Shown: positions 23,270 to 32,547, counted from the first letter of the stretch. The stretch: 64,000 nucleotides of DNA from Pseudarthrobacter psychrotolerans (GCF_009911795.1 NZ_CP047898.1:4154001-4218000), one strand, 5' to 3'. Made by a program: numbers and translations. Notes: generated from the sequence alone by a model not told the origin.

Positions 23270-24778
23270 ATGACTGCCGCGACCGCCACCACGGCCGACA
23301 CCTTCCGCCCGGCGCTGCACTACGCCGCCCGGAACACCTGGCTCAATGACCCCAACGGCCTGATTTTTCACGACGGCGTCTACCACCTCTACTACCAGAA
23401 CAACCCGCTGGACAACGTCTGGGGCAACATGTCCTGGGGTCACGCCACCTCACCGGACCTGACCACCTGGACCGAACACCCCGTCGCCATCGCCTGCGAC
23501 GAGGAGGAAGACATCTTCTCCGGAAGCATCGTCTTCGACCGGGATAACAGCAGCGGTTTCGGCACCGACTCGGCTCCGCCCCTGGTCGCCGTTTACACCA
23601 GCGCCTTCAAACCCGGCTCCGCACACGCCGGCATCCAGGCCCAGTCCCTGGCCTACAGCCGCGACGGCGGCTACACCTGGACCAAACACACCGCCAACCC
23701 CGTCCTGAACCGCGGATCCGCCGAGTTCCGGGACCCCAAGGTCATAAAGTACGACGGCGGCGCCGGCAGTTACTGGGTCATGGTCGCCGCGGAAGCCACG
23801 GACTTCCAAGTGGTGCTCTACAAGTCCGAGGACCTTAAGAGCTGGGAGCTGCTGAGCACCTTCGGCCCGGCCAACGGCACCGGAGGGGTCTGGGAATGCC
23901 CTGACCTGTTCCCCCTCCCCGTCGACGGCGACCCGGATAACGTTCAGTGGGTCCTCACCGTGAACCTCAACCCGGGCGGACCCAACAACGGCTCTGCCGG
24001 GCAGTACTTCGTCGGAGACTTCGACGGGGGCGCGTTCACTTCGGCCACCACCGTGACCGAAGGCCTCCAAGACCCGGACCGGCTGGGCGAGTACCAGTGG
24101 CTGGACTGGGGCCGGGACTACTACGCGGCGGTCTCGTTCAGCGACGTCCCCGACAACCGGCGCCTCATGATCGCCTGGATGAACAACTGGGAATACGCGA
24201 ACCAGATCCCCACCTCGCCCTGGCGCAGCCCCATGACCCTGGCCCGCGAAATATCCCTCCACACCATCGAAGGAAAACCGCGGCTGATCCAAGAGGCAGC
24301 CGGAGATTTCGCCTCGATTTCCGACCCGGCCCGGGCGTTCAGGCTTGCGCACACGGAAATTGCTGACGGCACACACATCCTGGATGGTGCAGCGGGCAGC
24401 GTCCAACGCATCGATGTCACCCTGAGGCCCGGAAGCGCCACGGAATTCGGGCTTGTGGTCCGCGGCGACGGCGACCAGGGAACCCGCATCGGCATCAGGC
24501 CCGTTGAAGGCGCCCTCGTTGTTGACCGGCGCGACTCTGGGAAGACAGGTTTCCACGAAACTTTCGCCTCCATCGACACCGCCCCGATCCGGGCTATCGA
24601 CGGTGACTACAAGCTCACTATATTTGTGGACCGCTGCTCCGTTGAGGTCTTCGCCCAAGAAGGCCAGGTCACCATGACCGAATTGATCTTCCCGGCGCCC
24701 ACCAGTACCGACCTCGCGGTCTACGCCCTGGGCGGCACGGCCGCGGTCACCAACCTGGACGTCATTCACTACGCCTAA
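23270..24778 (+). CDS. GH32 beta-fructofuranosidase / fructan hydrolase
   Basis: 502 residues. Five-bladed propeller catalytic domain with the three GH32 carboxylates: nucleophile Asp27 in WLNDPNG, transition-state stabiliser Asp155 in FRDP, and acid/base Glu209 in ECPD. The C-terminal beta-sandwich (~350-500) ends with the DRCSVEVFAQEGQ motif. No signal peptide is present, so hydrolysis should be intracellular after import. This matches the adjacent ABC transporter and sugar kinase. Substrate preference (sucrose, kestose, levan or inulin oligomers) cannot be told. Confidence 0.93.
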   Translation: MTAATATTADTFRPALHYAARNTWLNDPNGLIFHDGVYHLYYQNNPLDNVWGNMSWGHATSPDLTTWTEHPVAIACDEEEDIFSGSIVFDRDNSSGFGTDSAPPLVAVYTSAFKPGSAHAGIQAQSLAYSRDGGYTWTKHTANPVLNRGSAEFRDPKVIKYDGGAGSYWVMVAAEATDFQVVLYKSEDLKSWELLSTFGPANGTGGVWECPDLFPLPVDGDPDNVQWVLTVNLNPGGPNNGSAGQYFVGDFDGGAFTSATTVTEGLQDPDRLGEYQWLDWGRDYYAAVSFSDVPDNRRLMIAWMNNWEYANQIPTSPWRSPMTLAREISLHTIEGKPRLIQEAAGDFASISDPARAFRLAHTEIADGTHILDGAAGSVQRIDVTLRPGSATEFGLVVRGDGDQGTRIGIRPVEGALVVDRRDSGKTGFHETFASIDTAPIRAIDGDYKLTIFVDRCSVEVFAQEGQVTMTELIFPAPTSTDLAVYALGGTAAVTNLDVIHYA

Positions 24779-24808
24779 CCCGGCACACCAACAGAAGAAG
24801 GACATCAC

Positions 24809-25744
24809 ATGCATAACCCCGACGCCGCCGGCCAGGCGCGGCAAACCCTCGATGTCCTCGTCGTGGGGGAGGCCCTCACCGACATCGTCACGTCGCCGGA
24901 GGGAAGCGTCGAGCACCCCGGAGGGTCACCGGCAAATGTCGCCTACGGGCTCGGCCGGCTCGGCGTCTCAACCGGGTTGCTTACAGCGTTCGGTAACGAT
25001 GACCGCGGCGCAGCCATCGAAAAGCACTTACTCAGCGCCGGCGTCTCACTGCTACCGGCCTCCCGCTCACTCGGCAGGACTTCGACTGCCACGGTAACCC
25101 TCGCCCAGGACGGCTCGGCAAGCTACGACTTCGACATCTCCTGGGACGTTGCCTCGACAGCTCCTGAGTACTTCCCGAAAATACTGCACACCGGATCCAT
25201 CGCCACTTTCCTTAGTCCCGGTGCCGGGGCTGTGAAATCTCTGCTCGAACAGGCACACACGCACTGCATGATCACCTATGACCCGAACATTCGGCCAGCC
25301 CTGCTCGGCAGCCAACTCCAGGCGACGTCCGTCTTCGAAGACCTGGTTCAACTGACGGACGTAGTGAAACTCAGCGATGAAGACGCCCAGTGGCTCTACC
25401 CCGGGAAGGACCTGCAGGACACCGCAGAGCGCCTTCTGGAGTTAGGGGCCGGCTTGGCCGTCATCACCAAAGGCTCGCACGGTGCACTGCTCGCCACCGC
25501 TGCGGCACGGCTAACCATCCCGGCAGTGACCTCCCGGGTCGCTGACACGATTGGTGCCGGGGACTCTTATATGGCAGCCCTGATCCTGGGGCTCCTCACC
25601 CGCGGAACCGATGGCTTGGCGCCCGCTGTTCTTGATCAAGTAGGACGCACAGCTGCGATGGCGGCCGCAATTACGGTGCGGCGGCCCGGTGCAAATCCGC
25701 CGACACTCGAGGAACTCCGGACCCACCTGCAGCCGGTGAGTTAG
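24809..25744 (+). CDS. PfkB-family carbohydrate kinase, probable fructokinase
   Basis: 311 residues. The N-terminal PfkB signature includes GGSPANVAYGLGRLG. The C-terminal signature DTIGAGDSYMA contains the anion hole and catalytic base Asp252. It follows GH32 by 30 bases with AAGAAGGA as ribosome site. It should phosphorylate the fructose released by the hydrolase to fructose-6-phosphate, closing the pathway import, cleavage, phosphorylation. Confidence 0.88.
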   Translation: MHNPDAAGQARQTLDVLVVGEALTDIVTSPEGSVEHPGGSPANVAYGLGRLGVSTGLLTAFGNDDRGAAIEKHLLSAGVSLLPASRSLGRTSTATVTLAQDGSASYDFDISWDVASTAPEYFPKILHTGSIATFLSPGAGAVKSLLEQAHTHCMITYDPNIRPALLGSQLQATSVFEDLVQLTDVVKLSDEDAQWLYPGKDLQDTAERLLELGAGLAVITKGSHGALLATAAARLTIPAVTSRVADTIGAGDSYMAALILGLLTRGTDGLAPAVLDQVGRTAAMAAAITVRRPGANPPTLEELRTHLQPVS

Positions 25745-25776
25745 CCTGGGCAGCGGACCGAATACTCCCCACATTT

Positions 25777-26400
25777 TCAGGCGGGCTGGAAAGCTCCGAT
25801 GCTCAGGAGGGTGATGTTCGCGTTGCTGCACGCGCTGGTGGGCTGCGGCAGGAACAACGACGCCGTGTCCTCCGGCGGGTAGATGCGGTAACCGGCCGCG
25901 TCCGTCAGCGTGCAGTCGCTGTAGTTCGCGGCCTGGGTGTAGCGGAGCACGGCGGTTCCGGTCTGGCCCGGCGCCAGCAGGACGTCCGCGACGGGGGTGG
26001 TTTCGTCGCGGGTCGCCGCCGCGCCGATCGGTGCACCGTCGGCGTTGGCGGTCAGCGAGACCCCCGGGTAGCCCTTGAGCAGGCAGGGTGCCGTGCCCGT
26101 GTTCGTGAGGTTCAGCTTCATGTAGACGCTGCCCGCTGCACCCCCGCCGGACGCATCGGTAGCCGCCGACAGTGTGGCCGCCTTGCAGAGCGCGGGACCG
26201 GCCGGAGTGGTGGCGGACGACGACGGCGACTGGGACGCGTCCGGAGACGCCGGCGTGGTGGACGGGCTGGCGGAGTTGGTCCCCGGCGTCGTCGTCCCCT
26301 GCGTCTGCGGCTGGCTCGGTCCGCAGGCGGTGAGCATCAGCGCCGCTGCCGCGACCGCCGTCGAAATAACAAACCCTTGTGAAATGCGCTGAGACGTCAT
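25777..26400 (-). CDS. DUF4232 lipoprotein
   Basis: 207 residues. Lipoprotein signal with lipobox LMLTAC (Cys26), then a ~45-residue Ser/Thr/Pro-rich extracellular linker. A DUF4232 domain (~70-205) contains four cysteines likely forming disulfides. Common in actinobacterial cell envelopes, with no established function. Convergent with the kinase gene, 32 bases away. Confidence 0.82.
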   Translation of the reverse strand: MTSQRISQGFVISTAVAAAALMLTACGPSQPQTQGTTTPGTNSASPSTTPASPDASQSPSSSATTPAGPALCKAATLSAATDASGGGAAGSVYMKLNLTNTGTAPCLLKGYPGVSLTANADGAPIGAAATRDETTPVADVLLAPGQTGTAVLRYTQAANYSDCTLTDAAGYRIYPPEDTASLFLPQPTSACSNANITLLSIGAFQPA

Positions 26401-26431
26401 GGCACCACCTTTGTTGCTGCTGTGACGGGAG

Positions 26432-27253
26432 TCAACGATGCCACGGGCAGACGGGACGATTTGATGCCCGGATCGTGATCATCCGGGCATCAAATCCCGC
26501 GATGTTACGTGGCGGATTCCTGCCGGCGCTTTGAGTTGCTGCGCGCGAAGGCCACCCCGCCAAGGCGAGTCCGCCGAGACCGGCAGCAAGCCCCGCCCAG
26601 CTGCGGGCGTCCGCGCCGCTGTCAGTCACCGCGGCTGCCTGTTCGGTGGCCAGCGGTTCGCCGGTGTGGGCCGTGGAAGCAGCGGCGCCGTGGCCGTCCG
26701 CACTGGCCGCCTCGGTGATGGTGATGGACGGTGCCGGGGCCTTCAGGGAGTGCGGGTCCTGGCCGTCCTTGGCGATCTCCGACCAGTCAGTCTGCCCGGC
26801 TTCGCACGACTGCAGCGTGGGGAAATACAGCGTGGTGCCGGACGCGTCGGGCAGCTTGACCGACAGCACCAGGGCGTCGCGCAGCTCATGGTCCAGCGGA
26901 GCCTTGGCCGTGTACACAATCTGGCTTGTGCGCTTGGTGATGGAGGTGCCGTCGGCCAGTTTCTTCGGCTCGGCGAGCTGCTCGGTCACTTTTTCCACAG
27001 TCCAGTTGGGGTTCACCGTTGGCTGGGCGTCGTTGAGTTCGGCCGGCAGGGTGATGGCCACTTTGGTGGTGCCGGACTCCTCGCATCCGTGCGGGATGCC
27101 GAAGGTCAGCAGGGCATAGGAATTGGCGTCGGTTTTGTTCGGGGTGACGCCGACGTGGGCCGACGCGCCTGCTGCGGCGGTCAGGATCAGGACGGCTGCG
27201 CCGCCGGTGGCTGCTGCCGCGGTGAGGGTACGGCGGAGGAATGTGGTGGTCAT
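26432..27253 (-). CDS. YcnI-like (DUF1775) secreted protein with a probable C-terminal frameshift
   Basis: From ATG 27253: signal peptide (~1-30), mature N-terminus beginning HVGVTP with the copper-binding His of the YcnI family, DUF1775 domain to ~residue 190, then a linker and the start of a C-terminal membrane helix. At the four-C run 26555-26558 the frame appears shifted. Restoring one base yields VAFARSNSKRRQESAT and a stop at 26505, the normal membrane-anchor ending. As read, the frame instead runs through a terminator to 26432 with an unrelated tail. The YcnI family handles copper delivery at the membrane. Confidence 0.82.
   Translation of the reverse strand: MTTTFLRRTLTAAAATGGAAVLILTAAAGASAHVGVTPNKTDANSYALLTFGIPHGCEESGTTKVAITLPAELNDAQPTVNPNWTVEKVTEQLAEPKKLADGTSITKRTSQIVYTAKAPLDHELRDALVLSVKLPDASGTTLYFPTLQSCEAGQTDWSEIAKDGQDPHSLKAPAPSITITEAASADGHGAAASTAHTGEPLATEQAAAVTDSGADARSWAGLAAGLGGLALAGWPSRAATQSAGRNPPRNIAGFDARMITIRASNRPVCPWHR
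26458..26496 (-). terminator. Terminator hairpin after ycnI-like gene
   Basis: GATTTGATGCCCGGAT and ATCCGGGCATCAAATC form a perfect 16-bp stem with a 7-base loop, 8 bases beyond the expected (frame-corrected) stop at 26505. Its location inside the uncorrected reading frame is independent evidence that the frame is broken. Confidence 0.8.
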
Positions 27254-27342
27254 GGGGTTGCCTTTCGGACGCACGCCTGTTGGGGGCGTGCGGAAGTACG
27301 GGGGTGGAGCCCGCGGCCTGCGGAAGTGCGGTGCGGGCAGGG

Positions 27343-27981
27343 TCAGGAAAGTACGACGGCGGAAGGCGGGCCGCGTCGGCTGTGTTGCCTGAGGTTCCGC
27401 CACGGGCGGAGGGGAAGTACCGCCGGTAGGCCGGGCACCGCCGGCGGCGTGCCGGCGTCGGGCGTTACCGCTTCGGGGAGCCGGACGAGGGGCCTCAGCC
27501 ACGCGGCCAGTGCCCACAGCGCGGCCTCACCCTTGGCAAGCAGGAGGGCGCACGCGGCGGTGGCGAGTGCGTGGGCCAGGAGCATCAGGATTCCCGCGAC
27601 CGAACCGGAACCGGGTCCGGAACCGTGGACGTGTCCGGAGGCCGCGATGACAGGTGCGGCGGCGCCGGCGACGTGGGTGTTATGGAGCCCGGCGGCAACA
27701 CCGCTCACAGACGTGCCCGACGAACTGAAGGCCGTGAAGGCTTCGTGCAGGATGAACTGTCCCGCGCCGAGGATGCTGAGCATGGCCGGAAAATTGAGCC
27801 GCAGCCTCGTGGCGGTGGTGGCCGCGAGCACTGTCAGTGCAAGCACGGCCAGCAGGATGCCTGGAGCGGGAAGGTCGCCGCCGCCGGATACGTGGGCCCC
27901 GGCGGCAAGAGTCAGGACTCCCGTGGAGAGGGACGCGCCGCGAAGGAAATGGAAGGGTCGACGGGCGTGGTTGGTGCGCAC
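27343..27981 (-). CDS. Hypothetical membrane protein next to ycnI
   Basis: 212 residues with about four hydrophobic segments (~15-35, 38-60, 65-85, 125-160) and several His in the loop between segments three and four (LHNTHVAG, ASGHVHGSG), suggestive of metal contact. I do not recognise a named domain. It is encoded on the same strand just upstream of the YcnI-like gene, the usual neighbourhood of copper-handling membrane proteins, so a joint copper role is a reasonable inference. Confidence 0.65.
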   Translation of the reverse strand: MRTNHARRPFHFLRGASLSTGVLTLAAGAHVSGGGDLPAPGILLAVLALTVLAATTATRLRLNFPAMLSILGAGQFILHEAFTAFSSSGTSVSGVAAGLHNTHVAGAAAPVIAASGHVHGSGPGSGSVAGILMLLAHALATAACALLLAKGEAALWALAAWLRPLVRLPEAVTPDAGTPPAVPGLPAVLPLRPWRNLRQHSRRGPPSAVVLS

Positions 27982-28058
27982 GGGTCCTCCTCATTTCGGT
28001 CGCCGGTGACGGTCTTCAGTCGCGGTTCTTACTGTGGTTCTTCTGCAACGTTCAGATT

Positions 28059-29405
28059 CTATCGGCCTTTGGGCGGGCCGCCAGTGTGTGATGGGCCGTG
28101 CAGGGCGATCACGTTGGACGGGTATTCTGTGGCGTCGGATGGCTCGTCCGCCAGATTGAGGAAACCCAAGGCCAGGTCGAGGCACTGGATGGCGACCGGG
28201 GGAACGCGGTAATCAGTGGCGGCCTCCACCAGCCCCAGCTCGGCGAGCAGGGTCAGTTTCTGCTGTGCCTGCCGGGCCGCGAACGACGCGTAGATCTCTT
28301 CCAGTGCTGCGTCCTGCAGGTCCGTGTCTTCGAGGTCTGCGTCCTGAAGCAAGGCGCCCTCAAGGTCCGGCGTCGCCATCCGGGCGAGTTCCGCCACGGG
28401 CATCGGTTCATCGGTGGTGCCATAGGTGAGGACGGCCAGCAGTGTCCCGGCCGCCGCTTCCTGGTCCCACACCAGGTCGGCGTCGGTGAGTACTCCGGCC
28501 AGGAGGACCACGGAAAGCATCCGTCGGATGTGGACGCGTGCCGAGGTATTCGTGCTGTTCCAGGCCGCCACTTCCGGGCCGGGAATGGCCTTGGTGGATC
28601 CGAGCGTGATCAGGCCTGCCCCCACCAGTGCTGACCAGATCTCGCGGAGCACCGGCACGTCGTGCATGGTCCCGACTTCCTGCAGGGTTTCGGGCTGCCT
28701 CCCGGCGGTTTCCAGATCGAAAAGTGGCGCGGCTCGACTCGCGCCACGCTTTCCGCGGGCCTGGACTCCTACGGCTGCGGCTGCCGGCTCGATGTCCTTC
28801 AGGCGCAGCGCGCCCGTACCGGTGATTTCCCTGCCGGTTCCGATCCACTCCAGGAGAGCCGACGCACGCTGGATCAGCGGCATGGCACTGAACGCAGCCT
28901 CCTGATGCTCGTCGCTGAGGTCAGGTACCCGGATAGCCGGCAGTTGCGGGACCGCCGCGGCGATACCGTTTCCCAGCGCTGAATGGAGTTCCTCGTAGGC
29001 GGCGTCCGTGCCGCTCCAGCGGCCGGTCCCTTTCAGGAAATGGATGTACGAGTGAAGGGCGAAATAGATGTCGTCGAAGGCCTCGTCCATTTCGTCGGGG
29101 TCCAACGACGCCGCAATTGCTCTGGCCGCCTGCTCCACGCTTTCACTGTCGATGGCGGTGGCCGAGCTCGACCCGTTGATGGCATGCTGCGACGTGAGGA
29201 CGAGTTTGACCAGCTCGAGGCACTCGAAGGCACCGGCAGGATCAGGGTCTTCGGTCGCGTGCCATTGAATGAAGTCAAGAGCCATCGAATCAACCACCCG
29301 ATGATTCAGGACCAGCTGCAGGGGCATCTTGGGGGCCGAAGGTACGGCCTTGAGGTGCCGCCGGTCCTTGTTTCTGCTCTTGGATTTGCCGGTCTTTTTG
29401 GTCAA
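28059..29405 (-). CDS. Hypothetical protein, 448 aa
   Basis: Family not recognised. The first ~28 residues are strongly basic (TKKTGKSKSRNKDRRHLK). The rest is helix-rich and acidic, with a region of tandem LEDTDLQDAALEEI-like pentapeptide-type character around residues 370-390 (ALLQDADLEDTDLQDAAL). No membrane segment or signal. Length and composition are like large cytosolic Arthrobacter hypothetical proteins. It stands alone, with a 70-base gap to the nitronate monooxygenase-like gene, which reads the same way. Confidence 0.7.
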   Translation of the reverse strand: MTKKTGKSKSRNKDRRHLKAVPSAPKMPLQLVLNHRVVDSMALDFIQWHATEDPDPAGAFECLELVKLVLTSQHAINGSSSATAIDSESVEQAARAIAASLDPDEMDEAFDDIYFALHSYIHFLKGTGRWSGTDAAYEELHSALGNGIAAAVPQLPAIRVPDLSDEHQEAAFSAMPLIQRASALLEWIGTGREITGTGALRLKDIEPAAAAVGVQARGKRGASRAAPLFDLETAGRQPETLQEVGTMHDVPVLREIWSALVGAGLITLGSTKAIPGPEVAAWNSTNTSARVHIRRMLSVVLLAGVLTDADLVWDQEAAAGTLLAVLTYGTTDEPMPVAELARMATPDLEGALLQDADLEDTDLQDAALEEIYASFAARQAQQKLTLLAELGLVEAATDYRVPPVAIQCLDLALGFLNLADEPSDATEYPSNVIALHGPSHTGGPPKGR

Positions 29406-29475
29406 GAATTGCCTCCGGTGTCAACGGGCGCTCGCCCCAGGTCGGTTGCCTGGGATAACTGCGGATGGATCGAGC

Positions 29476-30597
29476 TTACAAAACCGGGGTGCCGGCGAGC
29501 AGTTCGGCGAGGACATCCGCGGCCGAGTGATGCCGGATCAGCGCTGTGGCCTGCCCCGCCCAAAGCGACATGAGGTCCGTGTTTCCCTGGGCTGCTGCCT
29601 GTGGGCGGAACCGGCCGGTGAGCCAGTTCTGGGCGGGGAACGGGGCTATTCTTCGCTCCGCGATTCCAGCGTCTGAGACCTCGACCGCTGACAGTTCGGC
29701 CGCTGACAGTTCCGCGATGATGCGGTTGGGGATGCCGCGGGCCAGCCGTCCGCTGAGGGCCCTGGTCAGCACTGTTTCCCGCGCGGCCGGGCTGTGGAGG
29801 ACGGCCCGGTATGCAGGGACTGCCGCAGATTCGCGGGTGGCCAGGAAAGCCGAACCGACCTGGACCGCGTCGGCGCCGAGGGCCCGTGCGGCAGCGTAGC
29901 CGCGGCGGTCCGCAATTCCCCCGGCGGCGATGACCGGAATCCTGACGGCGTCCACAACCTGCGGAACCAGTGCGAACGTTCCGATCAGTGACTCTTCCGC
30001 GGGCTTCAGGAACGAGACACGGTGGCCGCCGGATTCCATGCCGCTGGCAACCACGGCATCCACGCCGCCGGCATCCAGGGCAACGGCTTCCGCCACCGTG
30101 GTGGCGGTGCCCACCACGACCATTCCACGCCGGTGCGCCGCCTCAACCAGTTCCGGTGCGGGCACACCGAATACAAAGCTGACGACGGCGGGACCCGCCG
30201 CCAGGGTTGCCTCCACCTGCTCGTCGTAGTCGGGCAGGTAGCGGTCCGGCATGTGCGGAAGGGGAAGGCCCAGTTCGTCGAAGTAGGGCTTGAGGGTCTC
30301 GAGGTACTGGTCGAACGCAGTCTGGGGGAGCGACGTGGTTTCGTCGCCGGTGGGAATCCAGAGGTTGAGGGCAAACGGCTTCGCCGTTGCCTTCCTCAGC
30401 TCAACCGCCGTGTTCCGGATGGCGTCGGCGCCATAACCGTACAGGCCGTAGGAACCCAGCCCGCCGCCGTCGCTCACGGCTGCTGTCAGCTCCACGGAAG
30501 AGACACCGCCGAAAGGGCCCAGCACCACCGGAACGTCCGTGCCGAACAGTTCGGTGATGCGGTTTGGCCGGGCAGAGGTGCGGTGCTCTGGCGTCAT
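29476..30597 (-). CDS. Nitronate monooxygenase-like flavoprotein
   Basis: 373 residues from ATG 30597. TIM-barrel FMN enzyme of the 2-nitropropane dioxygenase family: VVLGPFGGVSSVELTAAVSDGG near the N-terminus (key part GPFGGVSS), SGMESGGHR in the substrate loop (the His being the usual catalytic base), and the FMN-phosphate segments PVIAAGGIADRRG and GADAVQVGSAFL. Oxidises alkyl nitronates to carbonyl and nitrite, a detoxification role. Confidence 0.88.
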   Translation of the reverse strand: MTPEHRTSARPNRITELFGTDVPVVLGPFGGVSSVELTAAVSDGGGLGSYGLYGYGADAIRNTAVELRKATAKPFALNLWIPTGDETTSLPQTAFDQYLETLKPYFDELGLPLPHMPDRYLPDYDEQVEATLAAGPAVVSFVFGVPAPELVEAAHRRGMVVVGTATTVAEAVALDAGGVDAVVASGMESGGHRVSFLKPAEESLIGTFALVPQVVDAVRIPVIAAGGIADRRGYAAARALGADAVQVGSAFLATRESAAVPAYRAVLHSPAARETVLTRALSGRLARGIPNRIIAELSAAELSAVEVSDAGIAERRIAPFPAQNWLTGRFRPQAAAQGNTDLMSLWAGQATALIRHHSAADVLAELLAGTPVL

Positions 30598-31021
30598 GCG
30601 GCGGCTCCTGAAGGTCGACGTTTTAGCTTCAGGACCCAGTCTCGCAGGGCTGGGCTCTGCTGCCCAACATATGCGTGCGGAGTCAGTCTGTTTCCGGGCC
30701 CTGGCAGTAATGGCAGTCGTCGGGGCACGCATCGGTCACGTCTGGCTCCATAGGAGTTCGAGGCAGTCGCTGACCCGGAAGAGTCTGCGGCCGCCCATTT
30801 GCGCGATTCGTCATCGAAGTCACGGTTCTTCCTTAGGATCAGGTGCCGGTCAGGTATGCCGGTCCAATTCATCCAACCCGAAGGCCCGTCGTCTGCTCAA
30901 TGGAGGATGTGACCACGCTTGCCGCACCCGTTTGTGCAGGCATCCAGTAGGGCCATGTACCGCGACACGGGTCGGGGCTAGACTGCTGGCGTAAGTCGCC
31001 AACCACCTCAGGGAGCACACG
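30598..31021. other. Intergenic region, 424 bases, no gene seen
   Basis: Frames here lack coding character and recognisable families. A TAGACT -10-like hexamer at 30979-30984 and the AGGGAG ribosome site before 31022 suggest that the small downstream gene has its own promoter. No repeat or RNA structure is evident. Confidence 0.5.
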
Positions 31022-31363
31022 ATGAACTACTCAGGAACTGGCAACGAAAAGGCCACCCCGGCCAGCGACCTCAACAGGACCCACGTGGGTCAGACGGTCA
31101 GTTTTGAGCCGGACGAATTCACGCTGGTGTTTGGAAAAATCGCAGCTATCGCACGCAAGGAAGGCAGCGTGAACATCGCTTTGCAGGGCGTTGAAGGAAG
31201 TGGCGGCCTGCAGTCCAGCTACAGCCTCCCCGGCAGTCAGGACGTGTATTTGCAGCCCGACATGCTCACCAATACCGAGTCCACCATCAAGGACCTTTTC
31301 GGCAAGGTCCAGGAAAACCTGCGCGGCGGGCACAAAGGAGATGACAGGACGGACAAGCTCTAA
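31022..31363 (+). CDS. Small hypothetical protein, 113 aa
   Basis: Preceded by AGGGAG seven bases from the ATG. Hydrophilic, no signal or membrane segment, no recognised domain. It contains an alternating beta-type stretch (FGKIAAIARKEGSVNIALQG) and a lysine-rich C-terminus. It lies upstream of, and in the same direction as, the DJ-1/PfpI gene, possibly in a stress-related unit. Confidence 0.65.
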   Translation: MNYSGTGNEKATPASDLNRTHVGQTVSFEPDEFTLVFGKIAAIARKEGSVNIALQGVEGSGGLQSSYSLPGSQDVYLQPDMLTNTESTIKDLFGKVQENLRGGHKGDDRTDKL

Positions 31364-31448
31364 CTGGGGAGCCGTTCCTTCGGGTACAACACTGGAGGGC
31401 CAGAATTGGGCTGGGCGTAGGGTGGAAGTTAGACGGAAGGAGCACTTC

Positions 31449-32228
31449 ATGAAGAAAATCCTCATGGTACTAACCAGCGTTTCCGAGATTGGCGATACCG
31501 GAGAAAAGACCGGGTACAACGTGGCCGAAGCTGCACATCCCTGGAAGGTCTTCAAGGATTCAGGGCATTTCGTCGACTTCGCTTCCATCCAGGGCGGCCA
31601 GCCCCCGCGCGACGAGGTGGACTCAAAAGATCCCATCCAGGTCGCCTTCACTGAGGACGAGACCACGCGCGCCGGTCTCTATAACACTGCCCGCGTCGAC
31701 GTCGTAGATCCCGACCAGTACGACGCCGTCTTCCTCGTGGGAGGCCACGGCACCATGTGGGACTTCCCGGACAGCGAAGGCTTGCAGAACCTCGTAGCCA
31801 GCGTCTACAACGCCGGCGGCGTGGTGGGCGCTGTCTGTCACGGGCCAGCCGGACTGCTGAATGTCGAGTTGGCCAACGGCTTTCGGCTGGTCGAGGGACG
31901 GAAAGTCGCGGCCTTCACCAACGACGAGGAGGTTGCCGCGGGGAAGGACAAGGTCATCCCGTTCTTGTTGGCAGACCGGCTTGAGGAACAGGGCGCCACC
32001 CACGTCTCCGCTGGTGTCTTTGAGGAGAACGTCGTGGTTGACGACCGGCTGGTGACCGGCCAGAACCCGGCGTCAGCGGCCGGCGTGGCCAAGGAGATGG
32101 AGAAGCTCCTGGCAGAGGTCATCCACCAGGAAAAAGCCGAGGAGCAGCACGAGGCGGAGGCGCTGCGCGCCGATAAGGACGCCCAGAAGAACGCCAAGAA
32201 GGCTGCTGCGGCAGGTACCGAGCACTAA
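31449..32228 (+). CDS. DJ-1/PfpI family protein (Hsp31-like class I glutamine amidotransferase fold)
   Basis: 259 residues from ATG 31449 with GGAAGGAG ahead. The nucleophile elbow AVCHGPAGL has Cys130-His131, and FLVGGHGTMWDF is the family's oxyanion region. Such proteins act as glyoxalases, deglycases or chaperones under stress. The last ~45 residues are a Lys/Glu/Ala-rich charged helix (EKAEEQHEAEAL, AQKNAKKAAAAG) beyond the usual domain, likely an extended coil. Confidence 0.88.
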   Translation: MKKILMVLTSVSEIGDTGEKTGYNVAEAAHPWKVFKDSGHFVDFASIQGGQPPRDEVDSKDPIQVAFTEDETTRAGLYNTARVDVVDPDQYDAVFLVGGHGTMWDFPDSEGLQNLVASVYNAGGVVGAVCHGPAGLLNVELANGFRLVEGRKVAAFTNDEEVAAGKDKVIPFLLADRLEEQGATHVSAGVFEENVVVDDRLVTGQNPASAAGVAKEMEKLLAEVIHQEKAEEQHEAEALRADKDAQKNAKKAAAAGTEH

Positions 32229-32246
32229 CGCCCGCAGCGCACTAAA

Positions 32247-32280
32247 CTGGCGGCCGCCTCGACGACGGGGCGGCCGCCAG
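32247..32280 (+). terminator. Hairpin after the DJ-1/PfpI gene
   Basis: CTGGCGGCCGCC and GGCGGCCGCCAG, 12-bp perfect arms around a 10-base loop, 18 bases past the stop. No U-tract, as is common for actinobacterial terminators. Confidence 0.65.
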
Positions 32281-32403
32281 TCGGCGTACGTGCGCTGGCG
32301 ACACGTCAACAACGCAAGCATCAGACGACGGTCCACGCCTATTGGAGTCCGGACAAGATGGAATTTCGTTAGCGCTGCGTTACTGAGGGGCCAAGTTCGG
32401 GGC

Positions 32404-32447
32404 AAAACAAAACCCCCAGTTCCCTTTGTTTATAAGGGAACCAGGGG
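32404..32447 (-). terminator. Rho-independent terminator of tRNA-Ser
   Basis: Arms GTTCCCTT and AAGGGAAC, extended by CCCC/GGGG with a bulge. On the minus strand it is followed by GGGGGTTTTGTTTTG. It begins 14 bases from the tRNA 3' end. Confidence 0.75.
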
Positions 32448-32460
32448 CCTTGCCAATTGG

Positions 32461-32547
32461 CGGTGACGGTGGGATTTGAACCCACGTTGGCTTTGACACC
32501 AAACAACATTTCGAGTGTTGCACCTTCGGCCGCTCGGACACGTCACC
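32461..32547 (-). tRNA. tRNA-Ser (anticodon CGA)
   Basis: 87-base class II tRNA. Acceptor GGTGACG pairs with CGTCACC. The anticodon stem CAACA/TGTTG holds the loop CTCGAAA with anticodon CGA. A long variable arm and the T-loop GGTTCAAATC are present. CCA is not encoded. Reads UCG codons. Confidence 0.95.

Noticed and set aside
23450..24916. 488-codon minus-strand frame opposite GH32
   Set aside because: Shadow of the GH32 gene, whose three catalytic motifs are intact.
30594..30872. Possible small gene in the gap before 31022
   Set aside because: No family, no ribosome site and competing frames on the other strand.
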